Shown one piece after another: positions 1 to 9,383 of a DNA stretch of 64,000 nucleotides. Where the stretch lies: the NCBI RefSeq assembly GCF_000715505.1, contig NZ_JHEH01000004.1, positions 62,001-126,000 of the forward strand, given 5' to 3'. The position numbers and the translations under genes were made by a program. The stretch is from Thioclava dalianensis (GTDB lineage Bacteria; Pseudomonadota; Alphaproteobacteria; Rhodobacterales; Rhodobacteraceae). Positions within the stretch are counted from its first letter, which is position 1. Every line of letters starts with the position of its first letter. The notes below the pieces were generated by a model. That model did no database searches and was not told the DNA's origin. It worked only from the letters and a program-made list of their open reading frames with translations.

Positions 1-1152
1 GAAGGCTTTGCGGGCGATGCGGGTGCTATGGAGGCGTGGAGCCTTGGCCTTGGCGAGCCGCTGCGGATCTCGGCCGAGCATGGCGAAGGGCTGGATGATC
101 TTTATACCGCGCTGGTGCCGCTGGCCGATGCGTTTGCCGAGCAGCACGCCGCCAACACGCCCGAGACGGATATCGTGATCGACGATGAGCTGGAGGAGGG
201 GGATATCCCCGCCTATCAGCCGCCCTCGGCGCAAAAACCGCTGCAACTGGCTGTGATCGGGCGCCCCAATGCGGGCAAGTCCACGCTGATCAACAAGATC
301 ATCCGCGAAGATCGACTGCTCACCGGCCCCGAGGCGGGAATCACCCGCGATGCGATCTCGGTGACGACCGAGTATATGGGCACGCCGATGCGTCTCTGGG
401 ACACGGCCGGGATGCGCAAGCGGGGCAAGATCAACGACAAGCTTGAGAAGCTCTCGGTGGCCGATGGTCTGCGCGCTGTGCGCTTTGCCGAGGTGGTTGT
501 GGTGCTGCTCGACGTGAATATCCCGTTTGAGACGCAGGATTTGCGGATCGCCGATTTCGCCGAGACCGAGGGGCGCGCCGTGGTAGTGGCCGCCAATAAA
601 TGGGATCTCGAAGAGGATAAGCCCGAGAAGCTCAAAGAACTGCGCGAGGCCTTCGAGCGGCTGTTGCCGCAGTTGCGTGGGGCGCCGATGGTGACGGTGT
701 CGGCCAAGACGGGCAAGGGGCTTGACCGGCTGCATGCGGCGATCCTCAAGGCCCATGAGGTCTGGAACCGCCGGATCACCACCGCCAAGCTGAACAACTG
801 GCTGCGGGTGATGGTCGAGAGCCATCCGCCACCCGCACCGGGCGGTCGCCGGATCAAGCTGCGTTATATCACGCAGGCCAAGACCCGCCCGCCGGGCTTT
901 GTCGTCAAGACGACCTATGCCGACAAGATCCCTGCAAGCTACGAGCGCTACCTGATCAACGGGCTGCGCGAGAGCTTCGATATGCCCGGCACGCCGATCC
1001 GGCTGTATATGCGCGATCAGGGCAACGAAAACCCCTATAAGGATCGCAAGAAGTCGATCCCGTCGCGCCTGAAAAAGCACGTGGATGCCAAGAAGAAGGC
1101 CGATCACAAGGAAACCGCGCGCAAGCGGCGCGAAGGCAAAAAGGGCGACTAG
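1..1152 (+). CDS. der: Ribosome-assembly GTPase Der (EngA), 5' end outside window
   Basis: Der is a double-GTPase that binds the 50S subunit and is needed for its maturation in the cytoplasm. The frame is open from base 1, so the first G domain is mostly cut off. The second G domain is complete: P-loop GRPNAGKST (about base 258), DTAGMRKRG for G3 and NKWD for G4. The C-terminal KH-like domain and a Lys/Arg-rich tail ([17 protein letters not shown]) follow, as is usual for the family. About 383 residues of an expected 480-490 are present. A strong hairpin terminator lies about 35 bases downstream. Confidence 0.95.
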   Translation, partial: EGFAGDAGAMEAWSLGLGEPLRISAEHGEGLDDLYTALVPLADAFAEQHAANTPETDIVIDDELEEGDIPAYQPPSAQKPLQLAVIGRPNAGKSTLINKIIREDRLLTGPEAGITRDAISVTTEYMGTPMRLWDTAGMRKRGKINDKLEKLSVADGLRAVRFAEVVVVLLDVNIPFETQDLRIADFAETEGRAVVVAANKWDLEEDKPEKLKELREAFERLLPQLRGAPMVTVSAKTGKGLDRLHAAILKAHEVWNRRITTAKLNNWLRVMVESHPPPAPGGRRIKLRYITQAKTRPPGFVVKTTYADKIPASYERYLINGLRESFDMPGTPIRLYMRDQGNENPYKDRKKSIPSRLKKHVDAKKKADHKETARKRREGKKGD

Positions 1153-1187
1153 GCCCGCCGCCTTTTTGTCAGACGCATATCACAGAG

Positions 1188-1218
1188 CGCCCTTGCCGGA
1201 GACCGGCAGGGGCGTTTT
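1188..1218 (+). terminator. Rho-independent terminator after der
   Basis: A 12-bp stem (CGCCCTTGCCGG with CCGGCAGGGGCG, one G-T pair) closes a three-base AGA loop and is followed by TTTT. It sits 35 bases after the der stop codon in the right orientation to end der transcription. Confidence 0.8.
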
Positions 1219-1292
1219 CGTTTGGTGAGAGGCAATCGGCCTTGGCTTCGGACGCCGCGCGCGCTCCGGTCTTCACATCCTCAAGGCAGGGC

Positions 1293-1505
1293 TCAGATGA
1301 AGCCGAGGTGATCGAGCGCTTTGCGCGCGCTATCTCGCAGCCGCGTCTCGCTTGCAAACAGCATTTCGTTCAGCTCCGAAATTGTTTTCGACAGCGATCT
1401 GTCGCGGCGCATCGCTTCGATCTGAACCGGCAACTCATCCGAGTTGATGGAGAGAATGCGGTTCGGCAGAGACGCGCGCTCTGCGAGCATATCTTTTGGC
1501 GTCAT
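1293..1505 (-). CDS. Small hypothetical protein (70 aa)
   Basis: The protein is short and charged, predicted helical, with no signal peptide or membrane segment. I recognise no domain. The ATG at 1505 is preferred over the upstream start near 1550 because GGAGGG lies about 7 bases before it. It lies between the convergent der terminator and serS, about 80 bases downstream of serS on the same strand, so it could be co-transcribed with serS. Function unknown. Confidence 0.6.
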   Translation of the reverse strand: MTPKDMLAERASLPNRILSINSDELPVQIEAMRRDRSLSKTISELNEMLFASETRLRDSARKALDHLGFI

Positions 1506-1586
1506 AGGTTTGCCCTCCGGCGAATCAGTCGATGCGTCATATGTTAACAATCGGTTAACACCGAGTCCCTGTGGATAAGTGGGGCG

Positions 1587-2876
1587 TCAGACCAGCTTTC
1601 CATCGACGAGCCGCGTCTTGCCGCCCAGATAGGGGTGAAGCACCTTCGGGAGCGTGACCGATCCGTCCTCTTGCTGCCCGTTCTCCAGCACCGCGATCAG
1701 GCAGCGCCCCACCGCAAGGCCCGAGCCGTTGAGCGTGGCGATAAACTCGGGTTTGCCACCGGCCTCGGGCTTGTAGCGCCCGTTCATCCGCCGCGCCTGG
1801 AACGTGCCGCAGGTCGAGACCGAGGAAATCTCGCGATAGGTGTTCTGGCCGGGAAGCCAGACCTCGAGATCATAGGTCTTTTGCGCGCCAAAGCCGATAT
1901 CGCCGGTGCACAGCACCAAACGGCGATAGGGCAGCTCCAGCGCCTCCAGCACTGCCTCGGCGCATTTGGTCATCCGCTCATGCTCGTCCAGCGCGGTCTC
2001 GGGGGTGCACAGGGTGACCATCTCGACCTTCTCGAACTGGTGCTGACGCAGCATCCCGGCGGTGTCCTTGCCAGCCGAGCCTGCCTCGGAGCGGAAGCAA
2101 TTGGTATGCGCGCACATCCGGCGCGGCAGCTCGCTGCCCTCGAAAATCTCGCCGCCTGCGAAATTGGTCAGCGTGACCTCGGCGGTCGGGATCAGCCACC
2201 AGCCATTGGTGGTCTGATAGCTGTCCTCGGAGAATTTCGGCAATTGCCCGGTGCCCAGCATCGCCTCGTCGCGCACCAGAACCGGGGTGATCGTCTCGCT
2301 CAGCCCGTGTTGATCGACATGCAGATCAAGCATGAACTGCGCCAGCGCCCGGTGAACCCGTGCCACGCCATCCTTGAGCACGACAAAGCGCGCCCCCGAG
2401 AGCTTCGCGGCTATCTCGAAATCCATCGCCGCGCCGACGGCGGGCAGCGCGTAATGCTCTAGCGGATCGAAAGAGAAGTCGCGCGGCGTGCCCCAGCGGG
2501 ACTGCTCCACATTGTCGTCCTCGTCTGCGCCATCGGGCACGTCATCGAGCGGCAGGTTCGGGATTCCCAGCAGCAAATCGCGCATCTGAGCGTCGAGTTC
2601 GCCCGCGCGGTCCTGCATCGCGGACACTTCTGCCTTTTTCTCGCCCACCAGCGCGCGCAGCCGTTCGAACTCGGCATCGTCGCCCTTGGCCTTGGCGGCG
2701 CCGACCTGTTTGGAGGCGGCGTTTTGCGCGGCCTGCGCGGTTTCAGCGGCGTGGATTGCGGCCCGGCGCTCGGCGTCCAGCTTCAAAAGCTCGGGGGAGA
2801 CCGGCGAAAGCCCCCGGCGCGCAAGCTGGGCGTCGAAGTGTTCGGGGTTCTCGCGGATTGCGCGGATATCGTGCAT
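1587..2876 (-). CDS. serS: Seryl-tRNA synthetase
   Basis: Charges tRNA-Ser with serine in the cytoplasm. The 429-residue product has the N-terminal helical tRNA-binding arm (residues about 1-105, Ala/Lys/Glu-rich coiled coil) followed by the class II catalytic core. Visible core motifs include TAEVTLTNF, the motif-2 loop [20 protein letters not shown] and motif-3 [16 protein letters not shown]. The start at [10 protein letters not shown] matches the usual N-terminus of the family; an in-frame ATG nine codons upstream is less likely. The length is normal. Confidence 0.95.
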   Translation of the reverse strand: MHDIRAIRENPEHFDAQLARRGLSPVSPELLKLDAERRAAIHAAETAQAAQNAASKQVGAAKAKGDDAEFERLRALVGEKKAEVSAMQDRAGELDAQMRDLLLGIPNLPLDDVPDGADEDDNVEQSRWGTPRDFSFDPLEHYALPAVGAAMDFEIAAKLSGARFVVLKDGVARVHRALAQFMLDLHVDQHGLSETITPVLVRDEAMLGTGQLPKFSEDSYQTTNGWWLIPTAEVTLTNFAGGEIFEGSELPRRMCAHTNCFRSEAGSAGKDTAGMLRQHQFEKVEMVTLCTPETALDEHERMTKCAEAVLEALELPYRRLVLCTGDIGFGAQKTYDLEVWLPGQNTYREISSVSTCGTFQARRMNGRYKPEAGGKPEFIATLNGSGLAVGRCLIAVLENGQQEDGSVTLPKVLHPYLGGKTRLVDGKLV

Positions 2877-3017
2877 CTCACTCTCCAAGTCTGTTTCGCC
2901 CAAGGCTTTAGCCTATGCCGCGTGCCCGGAAAACCCCCGTCTGACATGGGGTCTGACGTGGGCTTGCGCCTTCGCATCTGGCAGCGATACTGGGCGCGAC
3001 ACGGGAAGGGGGCCGCG

Positions 3018-4259
3018 ATGAGCAAGCTAGATGCGCAGGTGCGCGATATTTTCAACGCAGGCGTTGCGGCGGCTGATCCCGCTCAGGGCGTGACGCGCGC
3101 GATGGGTTGGGTTCAGCAGGAAGGCCCGGGCCCGGGCGGGCGCTGGCATGTCGTGGCGCTTGGCAAGGCCGCCCTTGCGATGGCGCGCGCGGCGCTGGAT
3201 GCGCTGCCCGATGAGACGCCTGCGCTGATCGTCACCAATCCCGAGAATGCCAGCGGGGCGCAGCTCCCCGCCGGGGCCAAGCTGATCGCGGGCGACCACC
3301 CGGTGCCCGGCGCGGGCAGTGAAGCGGCGGGGCACGCGATTCTCGATCATCTCGCGCAGCTCGGGCCGCAAGATCGCTTGCTGGCGCTGATCTCGGGCGG
3401 CGGCTCGGCCCTCGCAGTGGCGCCAGCAGAGGGGCTGAGTCTGTCGGACAAGGCAGAGGTCAGTCGCCTGCTTTTGGGCTGTGGCGCCGATATCGAGCAG
3501 ATGAACCTGATCCGCCAATCGCTCTCACGGCTCAAGGGCGGGGGCTGGCTTGCGGCGAGTGCCGCGCCGGTCACGGGTCTGATCTTGTCGGATGTGCCGG
3601 GCGATGATCTGCGGGTGATCGCCTCTGGCCCCACGGTCGCGCCGATTGGCACGCGGGCGCAAGGGGCAGCACTCTGCCGGGAGCTGGGGATCTGGGATCA
3701 ACTGCCCGCTCCGGTGCAAAGCTGTCTGGAGCGCGCCGATGAGACGCAGACTTTACCGCAAGCGCGCAACCGGCTGATCGGGGCGAACGGGATTTCTTGC
3801 GAGGCGATGATGAAGGCTGGCGCGCAGGCCGCACCTTTCGCGCTGTCGGGAGATGTGGCGGATCTTGCGCCGCGCATTGTCGCGTTGCTCAAGGAGATGC
3901 CCTCGGGCACCGTGTTGGGTTTTGGCGGTGAGACCACGGTCAAGCTGCGCGGCGATGGCGCGGGCGGGCGCAATCAGGAATTGGCGCTGCGCGTCGCATT
4001 TGGCGTCGAGCAGGCGGGGCTTGCGGGCGATTGGCGGTTTTTGTCGGGCGGCACCGATGGGCGCGACGGGCCCACCGATGCGGCGGGCGGGTTGGTCGGG
4101 CCTGAGAGCCTGCGCGCGATGCGTGCGGCTGGCACCGACCCTGAGGCGCTGCTGGAAAATAACGATTCCTACCGGGCCTTGCAGGCGGGCGGGGCGCTGC
4201 TGATCACCGGCGCGACAGGGACGAATGTGGCCGATCTGGCCGTGCTCGCAAAGGGCTGA
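3018..4259 (+). CDS. Glycerate 2-kinase (MOFRL family; older name hydroxypyruvate reductase TtuD)
   Basis: Family members phosphorylate D-glycerate to 2-phosphoglycerate, feeding glyoxylate/serine or tartrate carbon into glycolysis; many are still annotated as TtuD hydroxypyruvate reductase. The 413-residue protein has the N-terminal glycerate kinase domain (VALGKAALAMA, GDHPVPG, LISGGGSAL, NLIRQSLSRLKGG) and the C-terminal MOFRL domain with LSGGTDGRDGPTDAAGG. The ATG at 3018 starts just before the conserved N-terminus and is preceded by GGAAGGGGG. The gene diverges from serS across 140 bases. Confidence 0.88.
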   Translation: MSKLDAQVRDIFNAGVAAADPAQGVTRAMGWVQQEGPGPGGRWHVVALGKAALAMARAALDALPDETPALIVTNPENASGAQLPAGAKLIAGDHPVPGAGSEAAGHAILDHLAQLGPQDRLLALISGGGSALAVAPAEGLSLSDKAEVSRLLLGCGADIEQMNLIRQSLSRLKGGGWLAASAAPVTGLILSDVPGDDLRVIASGPTVAPIGTRAQGAALCRELGIWDQLPAPVQSCLERADETQTLPQARNRLIGANGISCEAMMKAGAQAAPFALSGDVADLAPRIVALLKEMPSGTVLGFGGETTVKLRGDGAGGRNQELALRVAFGVEQAGLAGDWRFLSGGTDGRDGPTDAAGGLVGPESLRAMRAAGTDPEALLENNDSYRALQAGGALLITGATGTNVADLAVLAKG

Positions 4260-4287
4260 GCGACGCGACCTGTGAGCGAAAGCGAGA

Positions 4288-4404
4288 TCAGGAGTGGCTT
4301 TCCCCCTGCGCGGTCATCGCGGGCGAACGGCGCAGACGCACCACCACTTCGCGCAGGCCGCAGATCATGATGATGGCAAGGGCGAGCGTGTCGAAATTCA
4401 GCAT
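4288..4404 (-). CDS. 38-residue single-span membrane miniprotein
   Basis: This small frame encodes a short N-terminus, one hydrophobic segment (LALAIIMICGL), a basic stretch (REVVVRLRRS) and a polar tail ending at TGA. A consensus GGAGG lies 9 bases before the ATG, strong support for translation. The hydrophobic-then-basic order suggests N-out/C-in insertion in the inner membrane. It converges on the glycerate kinase gene and diverges from the response regulator. No family recognised; function unknown. Confidence 0.55.
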   Translation of the reverse strand: MLNFDTLALAIIMICGLREVVVRLRRSPAMTAQGESHS

Positions 4405-4585
4405 GTCGTGGATCCTCCGGTCCTCAGCGCCACTCGGTTTTGCAACCGGCGCGGTTCAATCTTGCGTTGAAATGGGGCAAGAGAAAGGCAACCGCTGGAC
4501 ATTCGCGGGCCATTCCGTTGGCATGCGCAAAAAATTGACACAGCCGCGCTCGGGGCTGATAGTTGCGCCCGGGGAGTGAGTTACG

Positions 4586-4984
4586 ATGACGCAGCGTAGG
4601 GTTTTGTTGATCGAAGATGAGCCGCATATCGCCGAGGCGATCCGCTTCATCCTGACGCGTGCGGGATGGGCGGTCTCGGTGCTGGATGACGGGGCGCAGG
4701 CCTTTGCGCGGATTGCGGGCGATCCCCCCGATGCGGTGATCCTCGATCTGATGCTGCCGGGGCGCTCGGGGCTTGAGATCCTGGCTGATCTTCGCGCCGA
4801 TTCGCAGCTTCAGGCGCTGCCGGTCTTGATGCTGAGCGCGCGGGGGCAGGGGCGGGACCGCGAGGCCGCCGAGCGCGCGGGCGCCACGGCCTTCCTCGCC
4901 AAACCTTTCGCCAATGCCGATGTGCTTGAGCGGCTTGATGCAATCACGGGAGGTGGCACCACGGCGTGCCGCGCGCACGCCTGA
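4586..4984 (+). CDS. Receiver-only response regulator
   Basis: A 132-residue CheY-like receiver with no output domain. The acidic pocket is at residues 11-12 (IEDEP), the phospho-acceptor Asp54 is in VILDLMLPG, and Lys106 is in FLAKPF; the conserved Ser/Thr position is Ser84 (LMLSARG). It probably takes a phosphoryl group from the histidine kinase two genes downstream: its stop overlaps the next start (TGATG at 4982) and all three genes read the same way. Without an effector domain it must act by protein contact or as a relay or sink. Confidence 0.9.
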   Translation: MTQRRVLLIEDEPHIAEAIRFILTRAGWAVSVLDDGAQAFARIAGDPPDAVILDLMLPGRSGLEILADLRADSQLQALPVLMLSARGQGRDREAAERAGATAFLAKPFANADVLERLDAITGGGTTACRAHA

Positions 4985-5280
4985 TGCCGCAACCGGGCAA
5001 GCCGCTGTTTCTTGCGCGCAGATCCTATCGCAGGCGCCGCCTGATGGATGCCGCGCGCCTGTTGCCGGTCCTTGGCGTCGTGCTGATCTTGCTGCCCGCT
5101 CTGTGGGTGCCCGCGCAGACGCCCGCCCCCGATACCGGGCGCGGCGGGATTTATCTCTTCGCCGTCTGGATCGCGCTGATTGTGGCCGCGTTCGCCATCG
5201 CGCGCGGGCTTGGTCCCGTTCTCGATGCCGAGGAGCTGCCCGAGCAGGGCGCGCGCGACCCGCTTGGGACGCCTGACTAG
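4984..5280 (+). CDS. Small two-helix membrane protein preceding the symporter-kinase
   Basis: The 98-residue product has a basic N-terminus (RRSYRRRR) and two hydrophobic segments (LLPVLGVVLILLPALW and IYLFAVWIALIVAAFAIA) separated by a Pro-rich loop, predicting an inner-membrane hairpin. The ATG at 4984 overlaps the response-regulator stop as TGATG, and the stop TAG is one base before the next ATG, so translation is probably coupled on both sides. A shorter start at 5044 is possible. By analogy with small subunits that precede some sodium/solute symporters it may assist the large protein; this is inference from position. Confidence 0.75.
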   Translation: MPQPGKPLFLARRSYRRRRLMDAARLLPVLGVVLILLPALWVPAQTPAPDTGRGGIYLFAVWIALIVAAFAIARGLGPVLDAEELPEQGARDPLGTPD

Positions 5281-5281
5281 C

Positions 5282-7975
5282 ATGGGGTTCAACAGTCTTG
5301 TCGCGGTCTGTCTGGCCTATGTGATCATGCTCTTCGCGGTGGCCTTCATGGCCGAGCGGCGCGCACGACGCAGCCGCCTGCGGTTCTTGCGCAGCCCGTG
5401 GATCTACACGCTCTCGCTTTCGATCTATTGCACGGCCTGGACCTTTTACGGCGCGGTGGGCTACGCGGCGCGCTCGGGGCTGGAATTTCTGGTGATTTAT
5501 CTTGGCCCCACGCTGGTCTTTGTCGGCTGGTGGTGGCTGTTGCGCAAGCTGGTGCGGATCGGGCGCACGCATCGGATCACCTCGATCGCGGATCTGATCT
5601 CGTCGCGCTACGGCAAATCCAATGCGCTTGGCGTGATCGTCACGCTGATGTCGGTGGTCGCAGCCACGCCCTATATCGCGCTGCAACTGCAATCGGTAAC
5701 GCTCAGCTTCGACGCTTTCGCAGCCCGCAGCCCCGAGGGGTGGGCGCTGCCCGATCAAGGCGCGACGGCCCTGTGGATCGCAGGCGGGCTGGCGCTTTTC
5801 ACGATCCTCTTCGGCACCCGCAATCTCGACGCCAATGAGCGCCATCACGGCGTGGTCACCGCAATCGCGCTTGAGGCGGTGGTCAAGCTGGTCGCGCTGA
5901 TCGCGGTGGGGGTGTTCGTGGTCTGGGGCTTGGGCGGCGGCCCGGTCGATATGCTGGCGCGGATTGATGCCTCTCCGATTGCCGAATGGCCTTTGCAGCC
6001 CGGTCGGTTCGCGGGGCTGACCTTCGTGTCGGCGGCGGCAGTGCTGACGCTGCCCCGGATGTTTCAGGTGCTCGTGGTCGAGAATGTCGATGAGCGCCAT
6101 CTGGCCACCGCAAGCTGGGCGTTTCCCGGCTATCTGATGTTGATGAGCCTCTTTGTCGTGCCGATTGCCGTGATGGGGCTGGAGCTGATGCCCGAGGGCT
6201 CCAATCCCGATCTGTTTGTGCTGACGCTGCCGCTCTCGCAGGGGCAGGGCACGTTGGCCTTGCTGGCGTTTCTTGGCGGGTTTTCCTCGGCCACTTCGAT
6301 GGTGATCGTGGCGGCCATTGCACTGGCCACGATGGTCAGCAACCATATCGTGACACCGCTCTGGCTGGCGCTGCGGCGCGCGTCGACGCGCGCGCCGGGC
6401 GATGTGCGCGGGCTGGTGCTGATCTCGCGCAGGCTCTCGATCATCGGCGTGCTCTCGATGGGCTATATGTATTACCGGCTGTCGGGCGGCTCCGAGGCGC
6501 TGGCCGCGATTGGGCTGATTGCCTTTGTCGGCGCAGCCCAAGTGCTGCCAGCACTTCTGGGCGGCATTTTCTGGCGCGGGGCGACCCATGTGGGGGCGAT
6601 GACGGGGCTGCTGATCGGCTTTGCGATCTGGGCCTATACGCTGTTCCTGCCCTCCGTCGGCGATGCCGGGCTGCTGCCGCAATCGGTGCTGCAATCGGGA
6701 CCGTTTGGCATTGGCTGGCTCAGGCCGCATGCGCTCTTTGGCATCGCCGGGCTCGATCCGATCTTGCACGCGCTGTTCTGGTCTTTGCTGTTCAACGCTC
6801 TCGCCTTCCTGATCTTTTCGATGCTCAGCTTTCCTGGCCCGTTGGAGCGCTTGCAGGGCGTGGCCTTCGTCAATGTCTTCGATCAAAGCCCTGCCGCGCG
6901 GTCTTGGGCGCAAGGCGGCGTCGAGGCCGAGGATCTGCTCTCGATGGCCCAGCGGATCTTGGGGGCGCGCGAGGCGCAGCATTTCTTTCAGACCCAAGCC
7001 TCGGCGCAGGGCAAGGAGGGGTTTCTCCCCGATACGACCTCCCCCTTCATTGCGCGGCTCGAGCGCAAGCTGGCCGGTTCGGTCGGGGCTGCGACTGCGC
7101 ATGCGATGATCGCCCAGCTCACCGGGGGGAGTGCGGTGAGCATGCAAGATCTGATCGCGGTGGCCGATGAGACCGCGGAGGCCAAGGAATATTCCGCCAC
7201 GCTGGAGGCGAAATCAGAGGAGCTGGCGCGGGTCGCCCGCGCGCTGCGCGACGCCAATGACAAACTGCGCGATCTCTCGGTGCAAAAGGACAGTTTCCTG
7301 AGCCAGATCAGCCATGAGCTGCGCACGCCGATGACCTCGATCCGGGCCTTTTCCGAGATCCTGATGGAGCCCGATCTGCCCGATGCGCTGCGCGCCCAAT
7401 ATGCCGAGATCATCCATGAAGAGGCGCGCCGCCTGACCCGGCTTCTCGACGATTTGCTGGATCTCAGCGTGCTCGAAAACCGTGGCGTGCAGCTCAATAT
7501 CTCGGTTGTCAATTTGCATGATCTGCTCAATCGGGCGCTGCAATCTGCCTCCTCGACCCGCCCCGAGCGCGCCTTTCGCATCGAGCGCGATTTCCCGACC
7601 GAACATATGCCGGTCTTCACCGATACCGACCGGCTAGTTCAGGTTTTCATCAACCTGATTTCCAATGCACGGAAATATTGCGATTCTGAGCATCCGGTGC
7701 TGCGCATCGAGGTGCGCAAGCGCGGCAAGCGGGTGCAGATCGATTTCATCGACAATGGCGCGGGGATCGCGAAGCATTCGCAAAAGCTGATCTTCGAGAA
7801 ATTCGCCCGGCTCACTGATGAAAGCCGCGCAGGCAGCGCGGGGCTCGGGCTTGCGATCTGCCGCGAGATCATGGCCAATCTGGGCGGCACGATCGACTAT
7901 CTGCCGGGGCAGGGCGGGGCTGCGTTTCGCGTCAGCCTGCCGTTGCGCCGCGGTCGTGAGGTGGGCGCGAACTGA
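5282..7975 (+). CDS. Sodium/solute symporter-histidine kinase fusion
   Basis: An 897-residue membrane sensor. Residues 1 to about 530 form a multi-span SSS (PutP-like) transporter domain. A linker and short coiled coil (AEAKEYSATLEAKSEELARV, about 625-660) lead to a HisKA domain with the H-box FLSQISHELRTPM, phospho-His at residue 678. The HATPase domain shows the N-box NLISNARKYC and glycine boxes DNGAGI and GLGLAICREIM. The layout resembles the CbrA class, where substrate passage may be coupled to signalling. The likely partner is the receiver-only protein encoded two genes upstream. The substrate cannot be read from the sequence. Confidence 0.9.
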   Translation: MGFNSLVAVCLAYVIMLFAVAFMAERRARRSRLRFLRSPWIYTLSLSIYCTAWTFYGAVGYAARSGLEFLVIYLGPTLVFVGWWWLLRKLVRIGRTHRITSIADLISSRYGKSNALGVIVTLMSVVAATPYIALQLQSVTLSFDAFAARSPEGWALPDQGATALWIAGGLALFTILFGTRNLDANERHHGVVTAIALEAVVKLVALIAVGVFVVWGLGGGPVDMLARIDASPIAEWPLQPGRFAGLTFVSAAAVLTLPRMFQVLVVENVDERHLATASWAFPGYLMLMSLFVVPIAVMGLELMPEGSNPDLFVLTLPLSQGQGTLALLAFLGGFSSATSMVIVAAIALATMVSNHIVTPLWLALRRASTRAPGDVRGLVLISRRLSIIGVLSMGYMYYRLSGGSEALAAIGLIAFVGAAQVLPALLGGIFWRGATHVGAMTGLLIGFAIWAYTLFLPSVGDAGLLPQSVLQSGPFGIGWLRPHALFGIAGLDPILHALFWSLLFNALAFLIFSMLSFPGPLERLQGVAFVNVFDQSPAARSWAQGGVEAEDLLSMAQRILGAREAQHFFQTQASAQGKEGFLPDTTSPFIARLERKLAGSVGAATAHAMIAQLTGGSAVSMQDLIAVADETAEAKEYSATLEAKSEELARVARALRDANDKLRDLSVQKDSFLSQISHELRTPMTSIRAFSEILMEPDLPDALRAQYAEIIHEEARRLTRLLDDLLDLSVLENRGVQLNISVVNLHDLLNRALQSASSTRPERAFRIERDFPTEHMPVFTDTDRLVQVFINLISNARKYCDSEHPVLRIEVRKRGKRVQIDFIDNGAGIAKHSQKLIFEKFARLTDESRAGSAGLGLAICREIMANLGGTIDYLPGQGGAAFRVSLPLRRGREVGAN

Positions 7976-8026
7976 TCCGCGCAGATTTAAACATATTGTA
8001 AACCTAGCTTTGCGATCCTGACCGGG

Positions 8027-9235
8027 ATGTCTACGAATCTTGGGCGGTCGAAGGGTATGACTTCTGACGACACATCTGCGCTGCGCAAAAAGGCCGCCGC
8101 GGGGAAACCCGTCGTCGATGGCGCCGCTGTGTCGCCAGAGCGGGCAATTTCCTTCGCGCTGAGCAAGATGGCGCAGGAATGCCTTGCGCTGCCCGTCCAG
8201 GTCTCGGTGCTGGAGGAGGCGCGGCGCAACCTCGCCGATCTGCCCGAGATGCTCGAGGATCTGTCCCTTCTGGCCATCATCGAAGGGCCGGGTGAGGCGC
8301 TCGGTCTGATCGCGCTGCCGCCGGTGACGCTGTCAGCGCTGATCGAGATGCAGACGATGGGGCTATTGGCCAAGGGCCTCTCAACTCCGCGCAAGCCCAC
8401 GCGGATCGATGCGGCGATGGCGGCGGACTATATTGATGCGGTGCTCGGCTCGATCGAGGCGGCGCTGATCTGCCACCCCGCGATTGCCTGGGCGGGCGGC
8501 TATCGCTACGCGTCGCATCTCGATGATCCGCGCCCTTTGGGCCTATTGCTTGAGGATGTGACCTTCCGCGTCTGGACGGCAGAACTGGCGCTTGGGATGG
8601 GCGGCGAGCGCAAGGGCGGGTTCCTGATGGCGGTGCCGCAATCGGGGCGCGGCGCGCATCTTCAGCAGCGCGCGCCCGGCGCCGGGACCGGCCCGCCGTC
8701 AGAGGCTGAGGTGGCAAGCGATGCGACCGCTTGGGCGGACCGGCTGGAGCATGCGGTGATGAGCACGTCTGCTGAGCTTGAGGCGGTGTTGCGCCGCGTG
8801 ACCCTGCCGCTCTCGGCGGTGCTGAATTTCGCGCCGGGGACGGAATTGCCGATCCCCGAAGACGCGCTGGAGCGGATCACGATTGAAGCGAAGGGGCGGC
8901 GCAAGCTGTCCCATGCGCGGCTTGGGCAAAGCCGGGGCAATCGCGCGCTGCGTCTGACCGGGGCGGAGGACGCCGCAAGCCCCCCCGAAGAGCCATCGCT
9001 GCCCGCGCTATCGGCAGGCGAGAGCCCGTTTGCCGCGCCTGATCCCATGGACGGGCTGAGAGATGGGCCCTTCGATCTGGCGCCTGAGCCGCTCGATCTG
9101 CCGTCCAATACGTTTGACGCAGAGCCCGAACCGCTCGATCTGTCCTTCGATGCGCCACTGCCTGCAGCCGATCTCGATATCTACGGCACGCCAGACCCAG
9201 AGGAAGACCTGCCCGCGTTGCGCACCGGCACCTGA
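8027..9235 (+). CDS. Orphan FliM/FliN-family protein with C-terminal SpoA-like domain
   Basis: The 402-residue protein resembles Rhodobacteraceae proteins labelled FliM/FliN family flagellar motor switch C-terminal protein. Residues 30-220 form a FliM-like middle region (MAADYIDAVLGSIEAAL). A SpoA-like segment follows at about 245-310 (LEAVLRRVTLPLSAVLNF), then a long acidic Pro-rich tail (about 320-402) with repeated EPLDL motifs. No flagellar gene is nearby; it lies 51 bases after the symporter-kinase gene. It may belong to the motor switch or to a CheC-like phosphatase group. ATG 8027 or 8057 could be the start. Confidence 0.7.
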   Translation: MSTNLGRSKGMTSDDTSALRKKAAAGKPVVDGAAVSPERAISFALSKMAQECLALPVQVSVLEEARRNLADLPEMLEDLSLLAIIEGPGEALGLIALPPVTLSALIEMQTMGLLAKGLSTPRKPTRIDAAMAADYIDAVLGSIEAALICHPAIAWAGGYRYASHLDDPRPLGLLLEDVTFRVWTAELALGMGGERKGGFLMAVPQSGRGAHLQQRAPGAGTGPPSEAEVASDATAWADRLEHAVMSTSAELEAVLRRVTLPLSAVLNFAPGTELPIPEDALERITIEAKGRRKLSHARLGQSRGNRALRLTGAEDAASPPEEPSLPALSAGESPFAAPDPMDGLRDGPFDLAPEPLDLPSNTFDAEPEPLDLSFDAPLPAADLDIYGTPDPEEDLPALRTGT

Positions 9236-9383
9236 GGAGCCCTGAATGGGGCTGAACGTCCGGCCAACTTTGGCTCATAGGCTTTGCATCTTGCAAGCGC
9301 CGCCGGGTTTTCCCCTTGTTTTGCAGCGCGTTGACCCTAAAGTGGGGCAAGGCAAGGCAGACGGACACTGGGCGATAGGGGCG

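Noticed and set aside
4424-7147. A 907-codon open frame on the minus strand
   Set aside because: It is antisense to the response regulator and symporter-kinase genes, rich in Arg/His/Gln, has no domain or ribosome-binding site, and follows from the high-GC codon pattern of the plus strand.
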